Part shown: positions 33,577 to 43,848 of the stretch, in pieces
Position numbering within the stretch: position 1 is the first letter of the stretch
How the letters are laid out: each line of letters opens with the position of its first letter
NCBI GenBank assembly: GCA_000611775.1
Contig: KK106981.1
Span: 1,366,620 to 1,430,619 of the forward strand
Length of the DNA stretch: 64,000 nt
Direction: 5' to 3'
Source of the DNA: Umbilicaria muhlenbergii
Lineage: Eukaryota > Ascomycota > Lecanoromycetes > Umbilicariales > Umbilicariaceae
Position numbers and translations under genes: made by a program
Notes under the pieces: model-generated
The model's input: the letters and a program-made list of their open reading frames with translations, nothing else
What the model was told of the DNA's origin: nothing
Database searches by the model: none

Positions 33577-35295
33577 GTTGAACCTTGCTTCACCTTTGTT
33601 TCAACCAAGATGTCAACCTGTCGAACTGAAGCACGCCTAACGTCGGCTAGGATGGGCTAGCAGCATGTGTAGGGTGTGCAGCCGTGTGATTCGTAGTCGT
33701 TGGTCTCGTGTCCAGAGCTTTTCTAAGTCCCTCTAGGTCTGATAGAGTCCGAATGTTGCTTTAGATGCAGTGGTCGGTGTGGAGATACGACGCAGTGAAC
33801 AGTGGCGATACAGCTTGCTGTCTGCCTCACAGGGCGTCACGGAGCAGATCAGGTGTAACGTCGGTGCGCAGATAGGAGCTGCAATAAGAAGGCGTAGAGG
33901 AAGAAGGAGTAGGAAGCATGACTGCAGCTTGAGGTACCTTATGCCGTAAGCCACAGCTGTTGTTTCACATGTCAGCCGTTGCACAGACGAGTGTCAAGCG
34001 GGAACTTGCTCCCGGTAAGGCTGCCGTCTGCAAAATCTTACGTGTCATTTTAGTGCTGTATACATACCGACCTGCTTAAGGTACGGCAGACTGTAAAAAG
34101 GTTGATTATGCTGATTGATAAATGGGCTATGTGCGCGCATGCAAGAACCTGCCTCCCAGGTAGGCTTTTACTACGCCGCCATGTCGAGCATTTGCTTTCA
34201 CCAGTGGTAATGCGGTAACTGGACTGTTACATGAACATGGGCTCGCTATAGTTCCACGATGGTGTACTGATATAGCTGCCGCAGCAGAAGAGATGCCGTT
34301 CTGTGGCACAGAGCTGGAACGCGAAAACCGGAGAATTACTGGGTTAAGCATAACCTTCGATATCACCTACATTCACTTGGATCACACAATGCCTGTCTAG
34401 GCTACAGGGCAGTGTTGACTGGCAGTTGTGTTCCGTCCCACAAAGCGTACTTCGAGAACACGAGTACGAGGGTCTCTGAGATGATCCTGCCGTGGCGGCG
34501 CAGTTGGATAGGTGTTGGAGATCTGTGGATGAGTGGTAAGCCGACTTGTGATCCAGGAATCGTCTAGTACAAAGTTGTTTCACATGGATTGCACGCACAC
34601 CATGGACAATGGCACATCAGTATGGCGTGGACCGGATGGAGCTTTTGTGAGAAGGGAGATCAGAGGAGGTGATCACTTTTGTAACAACTCGTTTTCTGAA
34701 TCTCAATGCTTCGTTTTTGCAGTCAGCAACAAAAAAATTTGCAGAGAGTTCTACACACTTATTAACCTAAGTCTGAGCACAAGATGCATCTCTGGCTTAT
34801 ATATTTAATTATCAGTAGATGCGCAGCAGTCTCTCTGTTTAGGCAAGGTGGCAGCCGTATACCTTGGAAATCCTTACAGCCAGACTGGTTAGTTAATATT
34901 GCACAATACTTCTCTGTAATAGTCATTGTACATAACATCATAAACAGAGCAGTAAATATAAAAGAAAGTATGAAACTTAAAAAATAATTACAAAAGATGA
35001 AAGAGAAAATTAAATATTATTTTATATAAAAACAAAGTGTTAAGCTATAACACCCCTTATTATAAAAAGATGTATAATCAGGAATTGCTAAATTAAACCT
35101 CAGGTGTAACCTCATGATGATTATGCATGCATTAAATTTCAATGTCTGCATAATGCTTGTAAGGTTACACTTAATGCCTGATTTGGTTAATAAAATGTGA
35201 TGATGAAAAGTCATCTGAGACAGGCTGAATATTCATCTCGCTTTATTAAAAACCAACCATATTTCTCACTGTTCTTCACTTGTTGATATAAGACA
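33577..35295. other. Intergenic; GC drops from about 34.7 kb
   Basis: 1.7 kb without a supported gene. From about 34680 the sequence becomes AT-rich and stays so to the JmjC gene. A short imperfect inverted repeat lies at 35076-35183. Small frames in the first kilobase carry no motif. Confidence 0.4.
35076..35183. repeat. Imperfect inverted repeat, 108 bp
   Basis: Ends AATCAGG and CCTGATT are complementary. Inner segments GTGTAACCT and AGGTTACAC also pair, and GATTATGCATGCA faces TGCATAATG near the centre. It could be a small MITE-like remnant or a hairpin upstream of the JmjC gene. Confidence 0.5.
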
Positions 35296-37718
35296 ATGTG
35301 TCCACTTAGGACCACTGCAAAGGTGCTGGAAAGCATAAATGATGCTGAGAAGCAAATTCAGCAAATTCTAAAGATGATGAGCAGCAATGTTGGGAATCAC
35401 CCACTCTGGAGGGCCAGCCTTTGCAATCTATATTCTTTGTTCATACCCCTCTCGGTTCCGCATTTGGTATGCAAAACGAAATCCAACTGGGAGAATTTCC
35501 AGGGACTCAAACAAACGGCATTGTCGCAGGGAGCAGATCATGCCGGCGGATTCCTTGTGAATTTACATCCAGATGTGCCTGGACACGACTGGAAAGGGTT
35601 CCCTGATGGTCACCAGGCTGCTGAAGTCAAGTACTTTGAGTCAACGTTGCATCCTATTGACCAAGGTATTTTCTCACTTCAGCTAAAAGATGTAAAAAGC
35701 AAATTCGACATCAAGCAACTGCAGGCCTGCCCGGCACGGCCAATCTCCCACGAAGAAACGATTGAGCAATGGGACAAGTTTGAAGCACAGCTGACCCAAG
35801 ATACGCCGTGGGAGGCCCCGGCATACGCTGTCAACCTTGATGCTAAGACCCCAAGAGAGAGAGGAGCTCTCGGCCTAAATGCTCAGTCTCCACTTCAATA
35901 CCTCGGAGGGAACATTCTACTAAGAACACAGCGTGGCTTCTCCGGAATTCATACCTCTGAAGCATTCATTTCTGACGATGGGTTCGGAGCACCCTTTGGA
36001 GCCCACGATGAGGATTACCATCTAGATGCTGTTAATGCTCTTATTCGCGGCGCAGCGAAGCTCTGGTGTCTTATTCCAATGAGGCACGCTCAACGATTCG
36101 AAGATCTGATGATTCGAACCCATAGACGACTACCAACGTGCGGTCAATTTGTTCGGCATCACTACACATGGCCGTCAAGGAAGAGTCTGGAACAAGCGGG
36201 CATTGAATACTCTTTGGTTTATCAGCAGGAGCATCAGGCCGTGGTAACGCTAAAACACGTCTATCATTGGGGGTTCAACATGGGGTCTAATATCGCCGAA
36301 GCAGTCAACTATGCCGATAGTTCCTTCACGGCAGATGGTTATCAACCATGTCATAAAGGCTGTGAGAGTAAGGAGAAGGTTTTCATACAAGCTAAGGATT
36401 TGGTTTTACGAGATCATGAAATGGAAGGGTTATGGAATCCCACTTCCGACGAAGAACCGACCGAAGAAGATCAAGATTCAGAGCCTCTTACCAAGCGTCT
36501 CCGATTACAGGGAAAAAAACCTCTTACGACGCCGGCAGCTACGCTATGCAAAGCGAGAAAGCGGAAGACACTACCTCACAAAACAGACAAACAAGTTTCT
36601 GCGAAGCAAGCTCTGTCGCAGCCCAGCCCGCCGCAATCAACGTTACCACAGCGCTCAGCTGGATCGAACCAGAATGCGCCTTCTTCAACCAAGCATGCTT
36701 TAGATACGGATGGAGATTCCACACTACGTTTCTTCGCCCAATTCGATGAAGCCGAGCAAGATAGAATGGCGAGACGGTGCTTGATCAATTCTGACAAGCC
36801 TGGAATTGGTTTATTGGGTCTGATGAAAGAGGTGGACAAGGAAAATCGGAGCTTAGGAATGAACAAATGCATACAGATTGTTCGCCTGCTTGGTGGGACA
36901 GGGAGCACTGTGGCCTTGACTTTATTTCAAGATGCATTGACGAAGTGCCGGGCAGTACTTCAAGGCTCTCTTCCAGATGAATGTTCATACTCGGGTGAAA
37001 AGAACATGTCTGCAGGTAAAAGACTGCTCATAATTCATGGTATTGAAAAGGAATCCACGTATCTCAACATTCTTTGGCGATTTCATCTCGTGAAACTATT
37101 TGGGGAGACTAAGCCAGAGAATACTGGGTTTGTCATTCAAACCACATCATCCGTGCAAACTGGAAAACTTCTTCGTTCTTCAAAAGGTGGAAATCCCCTA
37201 CTCATGGAAAAGGGACGCGTCTTGGACAAAATCATCTTTGAAGCCTACCCAGATCTTAGATCTTCGGAGGGTAATGTGTCAAGTAGGCTTCTCGAACTCC
37301 GAACAGAGCTGAACCAAAAGAGAATACTTGCCGAGCGTTACAAGGAGATGGTTAGTGAATACGGCATTGGCATTCTGGCTTTGATTCCCGCGTCATCTGA
37401 ACCTCGCTTTAGGATCACAAATGCCATGTAAGTTATAACAGCTTTTTTTCTAAGACTAAGTTACTTATCATTATCTTTAGGATCACAAAGTTCACTGAGC
37501 CCATGTTCAAGACTTTTATTAAAACTTTAAGGAGACATAAAGGGCAAAGGCTGAAGATATGGAGCCGGGCAATAGAAGATTTGATGATTGCTGGATTTTA
37601 CAACCGTGACTTATCAGATTCCTCCCTACGGCTGCCGTTGGAGGACGTTACACCGACAAACATATTAGAGGAGCCTGAGACGTCGCAAGAATTAACTAGA
37701 CTTGTAACATCACAATAA
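35296..37718 (+). CDS. JmjC-domain protein with unknown C-terminal half, 2 exons, ~789 aa
   Basis: Exons 35296-37427 and 37481-37718; the intron starts GTAAGT and ends TTTAG, and phases fit. The JmjC (jumonji) fold lies in about residues 150-345 and resembles the KDM4-type catalytic core. Fe(II) ligands His237 and Glu239 are in GAHDEDYHLD, and His324 is in VYHWGFNMGSNIAEAVNYA. Lys255 in GAAKLWCLIP sits where the 2-oxoglutarate-binding Lys is expected. All key residues are present, so oxygenase activity (histone or other demethylase/hydroxylase) is plausible. A CxxxC pair (CHKGC) follows the core. Residues ~380-470 are basic and Pro/Ser-rich. Residues ~480-789 form a helical region I cannot assign. 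The gene is intact although it sits alone in AT-rich, repeat-bearing DNA. Confidence 0.85.
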
Positions 37719-37768
37719 TAAAGATATGTATATATAAATCTGCAAATTTTGTAATCTGTAACTTAGTA

Positions 37769-37827
37769 CGCTAACCTGATTAAGAGGTTGTTCATCACAG
37801 ATAGATAAGTCTCTAATCAAGTTAGCG
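37769..37827. repeat. 17-bp imperfect inverted repeat
   Basis: CGCTAACCTGATTAAGAG at 37769-37786 faces CTCTAATCAAGTTAGCG at 37811-37827, with one mismatch, one gap and a 24-bp loop. It may be a terminator hairpin just after the JmjC stop or the fused ends of a deleted transposon. Confidence 0.5.
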
Positions 37828-38329
37828 CATTTACACTAGTTCTCAACATATACAATATCAGTTAACATCAGTTACCCTCAGCCCCTGGAAGTAATCTTTA
37901 GAAAGATAAACAAGTAAGCAAAGGTACTTTACTCATCAGTCTGTCAGTCATAAATCAAAGACTATAAAATATTATACTTAATTAAAGAGGTACTAGAACT
38001 AAAGCAGAGTATCAGAATAAAGAACACTGATAATAATTATGAAATATTTTTAATTATTTTGAAGAGAGAGAATAAGAGAGATCTTAAGTCTTCAGCAAGT
38101 TAAAAAGAATAAAATAAAAGTTGAGAAAAGAGTAATTTACGCTGTACTCAGTTTAAATATTTAACTTATTTTCCTGTACCTTTTTTAACTTCTTTAATAC
38201 CACTTTAAATGCAGATCTGCCATAACTTATTTTAGAGATATTATAATCTTTAACATACAAAAAAAAAACCAAAAAAAAAAAATTAACATACTGAAATTAT
38301 ATACTTTATTCAATGTCAGGTTTACGCCT

Positions 38330-38415
38330 GAACGTTGTACCGAACCGAACGTTGTACCGAACCGAATGACTGAATGGGTTAGCGGCGATTAGACTGAATG
38401 GGTTAGCGGCGATTA
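38330..38415. repeat. Short tandem repeats: 17 bp x2 and 24 bp x2
   Basis: The 17-bp unit GAACGTTGTACCGAACC occurs at 38330-38346 and 38347-38363. A 24-bp unit beginning GACTGAATGGGTTAGC occurs at 38368-38391 and 38392-38415. All copies are identical within their set. This is a GC-richer, CpG-containing patch in AT-rich surroundings, as seen in subterminal repeats of some DNA transposons. Confidence 0.8.
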
Positions 38416-39085
38416 AACTAGCGAGCCTAGCGCGCACACAAAGGCTTTGACCTTTGCGCTCTTTCCTCCTTTTGCTCCTTAGACTAGAATTCTTCTCTGT
38501 AGCTAAATGCTAGCCGTCAAAACACATGCAATGATCCATAATCTGCATAGTCCTGACATTCAAGGTAGAGAGTTATTCTGAAGTTTTAAAATATCTTCAG
38601 AAAGAGAATAGGTTTATCTAGAAGTAAAATTACATGTTAACAGAAGTTTAAACAACAGTAAAGAAATTGAATTTATATAATATAATACTAAATTCTTCTA
38701 AGTTTAGTGTTTTCAGGTAATATTTTTATCTTTATTATGATTAATAATATTAAATTACGTGTGTTCTATGAAGTGAAAAACCTACTATAGTGAGCTTTCA
38801 GTCATCCGAAGGACGCTAACTACATTTAGAACAGTACTGAAATCACACTCTTACTCTAAGCATCTTACTTACTTACTTAGTCAATGATACATTTCCTGAG
38901 TCTCTAGAATATCAACAATGGAATCAAATATATCATTTGATGAGTTCTTGCTCTTTGACCTCAGAGACTTGCGGTATGTCGCCTGGCAATATATGCATGT
39001 GGAAGGCCTTACTAAGGTGCGAAAATGCTGACTGAATGATTCACTTTCTGAGATTGACAATCTATAGAATTCTAAGAATAGAGCT

Positions 39086-41295
39086 TTGATCACAGTAATC
39101 AGGATTCCTTCTGATGTCGTACTGGATGAGCAATGGCTACGTTCGTTCGTTGGTGACGCTCAAGAAGATGATGTGTTTTGCCTCGACTTCTTATCAGGCG
39201 TTGTTCTTTGCGGCTATCGTGCCGATGAAACACGTCTACACTCTGGAGCTGAAAAGTTCCTGATTTCATGTGGCACTACTTGGATTGAATTCATGGACAC
39301 TGCCGTCATACGTGAATCGCCACTTCCTGGTCCCTATGTCTTAGACAGGGGAATGCTGTGGCAAGTGTCCAGGTTGCATGAGGATACGGCTGATGCCTTC
39401 GTTGTTGGCCTTCGAACTCGGCTAGATCAAAGGTACGCTGTGAAATCAAGAATTCATCAAAGAGCTCTGATCAACTCTCAATCCAGTCTTCTTCCCATCC
39501 AAATTAGTGGTCAGGGACAGCTGCAAGCTATTGCTGTCCGGTCCCGCTTGCAGGTGCGAGAATCACCAAGTCGCCCTCTCGAAGGAGTCCGGATTACAGT
39601 GAAAGACATGTTCCACGTGAAAGGACTAAGGAATAGTTTGGGGAGTCGCGCCTACTTCAAACTGTGTTCTCCTGCTTCCAGCACAGCCCCTGCAATACAG
39701 AGACTTCTCGATGTCGGTGTTCACGTGCTTGGGCTATCGAAACTATGCTCTATGGTTCTCAAGGCGCCGCCGACGCAGTGTGTCGACTACCCCGCCCCTT
39801 TCAATCCTCGTGGTGACGGATATCAGTCTCCCTCGGGTGGAAGCAGTGGGCAGGCGTCAGCTGTCGCTGCCTATGAGTGGATAGACTTCGCCATCGGAAG
39901 TGATTGTAGGTAGACTGAACGTTGCATTATTTTCTGATTCCATTTCTTACGACTCCTCGTCAGCCACTTTCAGCGGACGTATGCCCGCACAAGCAAACGG
40001 ATGTTTCTCTTTGCGCCCGAGCGTGGGCATACTCTCGACAGTGGGAATGTGGTCCGGTGTTCCGTATAACTCTCTGGCCACCTATTTGGGATTTTGTTGA
40101 CTGCCAAAAGGCAATTTGATACCCCTTGTGTTTTCGGAAGGAACATTGCTAGATTTAAATGCTTTGCCCATGCTTGGTATGGAGATAAGCTCCTGGAAAA
40201 TGAAGAGAATGTGAACATTTCCAATATACAGCAGCATATTTGGCCATTTGTCTGACTTACAACAGCTTCCACTTACCCTGATCTGTCCCACGGAGTCTTT
40301 TCACGTCGGTAATGAACAGCAAAGACGGATTTTCTCAAGCTTCGTCGAGGACTTGCAGGATTATTTGGGTATCCAAGCTGAGCATATCTCCATAGTAGAT
40401 CTCTGGGAAGAGCAACCTCCTGAAGAAGCCGGTCAGGAGATACTGAAGTCATATTTAAATGAAGACGTGAGTTTGAAATCACTACTTGAGTGGCTAGCTT
40501 CCCGCGGCGTGCGGGTTTACGATCTCACTATATTGTTTAGATCGCCACCCGTACCTACGTCTACACTTTCTGGCGGAGGATTTCAGCCTTCTATAATGAC
40601 TATCAGGCACGATTCCACAAGCTGCCGTTCATGCCACCGCCAAAAGGTATTCACCTATGGTACGTCGTACTTAGCCTATGTGTATACACGTGGTCACGAT
40701 TTATGGTCTCGCAGGGATAGTGCACGTGATGTCGGTCCCGAGGAGCATAAAAGGGCACTTCATGCTCTTGCAGTGTACAAAAGATGGTTGCTTGATCACT
40801 ATCTTCAAGTCAGGAAACGTAACGCGGTGCTCATCATGCCGCTTGGCGAAGTTAAGCCAGATTACCGCGACGAGTGGCCTGGGTAGGTGTAAGGATAGCA
40901 ATTGAATATTCATTGCTTATTCTTATCTAGTGAAACAGCATCTGATCAGCAACTTTGGGAATCTCTTCTTGTGGCTCCAATAACTGGAGGACCCGAGCTG
41001 GTAATTCCAGGTCAGTGAATGTTCAGTTTTCTTTCATATACGTGGCTCACAGCAGCAGCTGGGCAGATAAATTATGAATCTCGCATCAGTGGGCGGCAGG
41101 AGCATCTGCCTGTGTCCATATCATTGATGGGCGTGCCCGGTAAGTATCCTCTCCTTCCACTGGATACTTGGTTTACATTGTTCAGGCTCGGACCTCAAGT
41201 TAATCGACATGGCACACATGTTTCTGAAGAAAACCGGGCGACCGATTGAAGTCATGGTGGGCCGAGAGCTGTTCACTCCTCGTGCTTCGAGTTGA
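39086..41295 (+). pseudogene. Amidase-signature enzyme, truncated and frameshifted (copy 1)
   Basis: Host gene of the amidase signature (AS) family, fused to the N-terminal domain found in fungal long-form amidases (DEQWLRSFVG...FLSGVVL). The active-site Lys is visible in GVRITVKDMFHV, and the Ser/Gly loop in GYQSPSGGSSGQASAVAAYEW. A GTAGAC-to-TTTCAG intron (39910-39973) joins to SDCSGRMPAQANGCFSLRP. Here the catalytic-serine segment is two residues shorter than in copy 2 (SDTSGSGRRP) and the nucleophile Ser is missing. The 5' end has no ATG and abuts AT-rich repeat DNA. Between 40080 and 40290 the reading frame shifts and contains a stop. The remaining C-terminal exons run to a stop at 41293-41295 and end VGRELFTPRAS. 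It is almost surely inactive. Confidence 0.8.
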
Positions 41296-41500
41296 TGCAA
41301 AATGCCAGTCACTGGACTCAAGGTTTATAGTTTGCTAGGATGGGCTGTTAGAGGCCGGAACCTTTATTTCAATATTGGAATAAGTAATTCTGACTCTCTC
41401 TAAGAGAAACCGATGCAATGTTGATTCTAAGATACTTCACTCGAATTTCCCATTTGAGGAAACTCAGATGTTCTGCAATTAAAGTCCGCACCCCTCCTGC

Positions 41501-41760
41501 TGTTGTGTAGAACGATTATTTAGAGGCCAAACAAATGTATTATTGCACTTGCTAAATATCGCTCCAATATTGAATAAATGAACGTAAGGAAGAAAGCAGA
41601 AACTTGAGGCTTTTGAGCTGTTGATATACATGTTTAGGAGCTTTTCGCTAAGCCTAAATGTACATACACTCATGACGTGACTGCTTTTCTCACTAGAATC
41701 CCTGCTCTAAACCACTGCTTCAATGACGTCTGCTTGGTGATGAATTGGTGAAATTCAACA
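41501..41760. mobile_element. Solo LTR, 260 bp, with 5-bp target duplication
   Basis: Begins TGTTG and ends CAACA, the inverted termini of an LTR. It is flanked by CCTGC at 41496-41500 and again at 41761-41765, a perfect 5-bp target-site duplication. No internal retroelement sequence is attached, so this is a solo LTR left by recombination. It is in the same orientation as the copy at 42059. The intact duplication suggests moderate age. Confidence 0.85.
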
Positions 41761-42046
41761 CCTGCAATTGACTAAATCTACTCCTTAAAGAAAGTCATAG
41801 CTGGGGTGATTCAAAACCCTCTCAATAGATGGCGGCTCTGAAGTCTCATAAGCCAAAAGAGATATGAGCAAGTTCACAAGAAGCTCAATACCCTCACTTA
41901 TGATTTCATTGCGCCGCTCTTTCATGCTCAATTCTGCATTCCCCTCTCTCAGCCCCCTCATTCTATTTGAACTTGGTGAAACAGGTGATTGCTTTACTCA
42001 CAGCAGTCTTGAGCTCTTGCTTTTTCATGCTTTCAAGAGATAGTTT

Positions 42047-42400
42047 TGTTGCAATGAGTGTTGTAATGGACGATATAGAGACCAAATAAATGTATTGTAT
42101 CTGCCTAAATATCGCCCAAATTGATATAAATGAACGTAAGGAAGGAAGCAGAAACTCGAGGCTTTCAAGCCGTTAATATACATGTTTAGGAGCTTTTCGC
42201 TAAGCCTAAACGTACGTACACCTATGACGTGACTGCTTTCCACGCTAGAACCCCTGCCCTAAACCCCTGTCCCAATGACGTCTGCTTGGCGGCGAATCGG
42301 CGAAATTCAACAATGAGGCGATATAGAGGCCAAATAAATGTATTATATTTCGCTAAATGTCACTCCAATTAATATAAATGAATATATAGAAGCAAGCAGT
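42047..42400. mobile_element. Older, partial LTR of the same family, split by a younger one
   Basis: TGTTGCAATGAG at 42047-42058 continues after the inserted solo LTR at about 42318 (GCGATATAGAGGCCAAATAAATG...) and stays similar to the two neighbouring LTRs until about 42390. It therefore represents a third LTR into which the 42059 copy inserted. Its 3' part is no longer recognisable. Confidence 0.65.
42059..42312. mobile_element. Solo LTR, 254 bp, nested insertion
   Basis: Begins TGTTGT and ends TTCAACA, about 80 percent or more similar by eye to the solo LTR at 41501. ATGAG precedes it (42054-42058) and follows it (42313-42317) as a perfect 5-bp target duplication. It sits inside an older LTR of the same family. 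Confidence 0.85.
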
Positions 42401-42499
42401 CTTCGTAGAAATCAAAGTTTATTAAATAACCCCCCCTCATATCAGCTTTCTCAGAGCTCACCTACACTGACTGAGCGCCTATAGTCGGGCTGAGGGCGT

Positions 42500-43570
42500 C
42501 TAGGGCATAATGCCCGATGCGGGCATATATTGGCTGCTGCAGGGCGGGGCGGACGAACGATTTTCCGCTTGCAACAAGTCTGGCGGTTGACCCAGCGACT
42601 TCATCATTGCCTCCAGTACTTTCTTAACTGAATCGCTAGGCATACTGAACAGGTCTCGACCGGAAATCATCTGATAAATAGCACAGTCAAGCATCTAAAT
42701 ATCTGCGGCTGCAGATATCTGGCTTTGTATGCAGAACTCAGGCACCACGTAAGGGCCAAGGTAAGGTCCAGGGCCGGCAATTGAGGCTGGCGGTGTTTCT
42801 GTGAAGAAGGCATCACGAAAATCATATATCCTGACAGCACAGTGAATAAGAATGGACCTATATCCTCCGCAAAGGCTGCTTGAATTGCATGACTGGGAAC
42901 AGTGTTATCCAGCGGAATGCCGTCCCTTCTTGTAACCGGAAATTTCTGAATCGCCCCGCAAGTTATTCTCACGTCTTCGAACTTGAGACTTCCAGTCGAG
43001 GAAGCCAAGAAGGAGATTCCCAGGATGCAAGTCTACAGTCGTCTAGATTCATATTCAGAATGAGCCACTTGGAATGACTACTTCCATGGGCAATGCGACG
43101 TTTGTGCATGTATGCTAACCTATTCATCACATCATGAGCTGCACGTTTGGCGATGTCAACGAGTAAAGGTCTACTTGCAATATTCTGAGCATGTTTGGTA
43201 GCCACTGAGATGCTCGGTCCCTGTATGGGCGTCACGGTGCAGAGATGAGTGCCATTCGGGCCATATGATTCGAACAATTCACGTGATAGTAGCACATTTG
43301 ACCTCCCAGTATAGCTGCAGTCACCGTTGCTAAGATGACGGAGCACCTCGATGCCTCGAGTCGCGTTTCCAAGTGATGTATCTGCCCTGAAGATGGAGAC
43401 AGCGACGCCATCATGTCGCTTTGCATCTTCGGCTAGCCAGACGGTCGACTAGTTACCATGTCCAAGCTTATGAGCCACAACATATTGGTCGCCATTGAGT
43501 TTATCCCCAATGTTCACTGGATGGTACCCACCAGGCCGATAGTATTCCAAGTGTTCGACTTGAGGGATAG
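42500..43570 (-). pseudogene. SRPK-like protein kinase pseudogene
   Basis: Decayed fungal SR-protein-kinase-like gene. Pieces in order on the minus strand: EHLEYYRPGGYHPVNIGD and VVAHKLGHG (glycine-loop start) near 43565-43460; GVAVSIFRAD; HLSNGDCSYTGRSNVLLS; PLLVDIAKRAAHDVMNRLAYMHKRRIAHG (cut short before the catalytic loop by a frameshift); DSTGSLKFEDVRIT; and MISGRDLFSMPSDSVKKVLE near 42600. Several stops and frame changes interrupt it, and the DFG region is scrambled. Family members bind ATP and phosphorylate SR-rich proteins, but this copy cannot. Its 3' end abuts the LTR cluster at 42.05-42.4 kb. Confidence 0.75.
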
Positions 43571-43848
43571 GGCAGTAGAGACTCTTGGACGTAGCGTCAT
43601 CTTCCGGCGATTCAGCTATTGTCGAAGTGTACTGGCACCAACAATCATAATGGGGCTATTCAAGGCCACACACAGCAGCATGAAATCGAAGAAATCTCAG
43701 CTGCTCCGATCCACATGGTCCTCGGTTCGGGCCGTTTATTTTCCCCTCCAAGAAGTCGCTTAGTTGGCGAATGCCATGCTCTCACTGAGCCTCGCCCAAT
43801 GTACCCAAAATGTCTGCCCACACAGCCTCTCCATCCGCCTGATGGAAC

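Larger units (their letters stand above)
37719..39085. other. AT-rich repeat-bearing stretch
   Basis: 1.4 kb of AT-rich DNA between the JmjC gene and the truncated amidase. It contains an inverted repeat (37769-37827), an A-rich tract (about 38260-38283) and two sets of short tandem repeats (38330-38415). A 70-codon minus frame near 38881-39093 ends in a Ser/Asp-rich segment but has no ATG and no known motif. It looks like decayed transposon DNA, but no transposase is recognisable. Confidence 0.45.

Noticed and set aside
34700-39100. Starship or other tyrosine-recombinase cargo element carrying the JmjC gene
   Set aside because: No tyrosine recombinase or other transposase could be recognised anywhere in the window.
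41501-42312. The two LTR copies as the ends of one miniature retroelement
   Set aside because: Each copy has its own different 5-bp target duplication, so they are independent solo LTRs.
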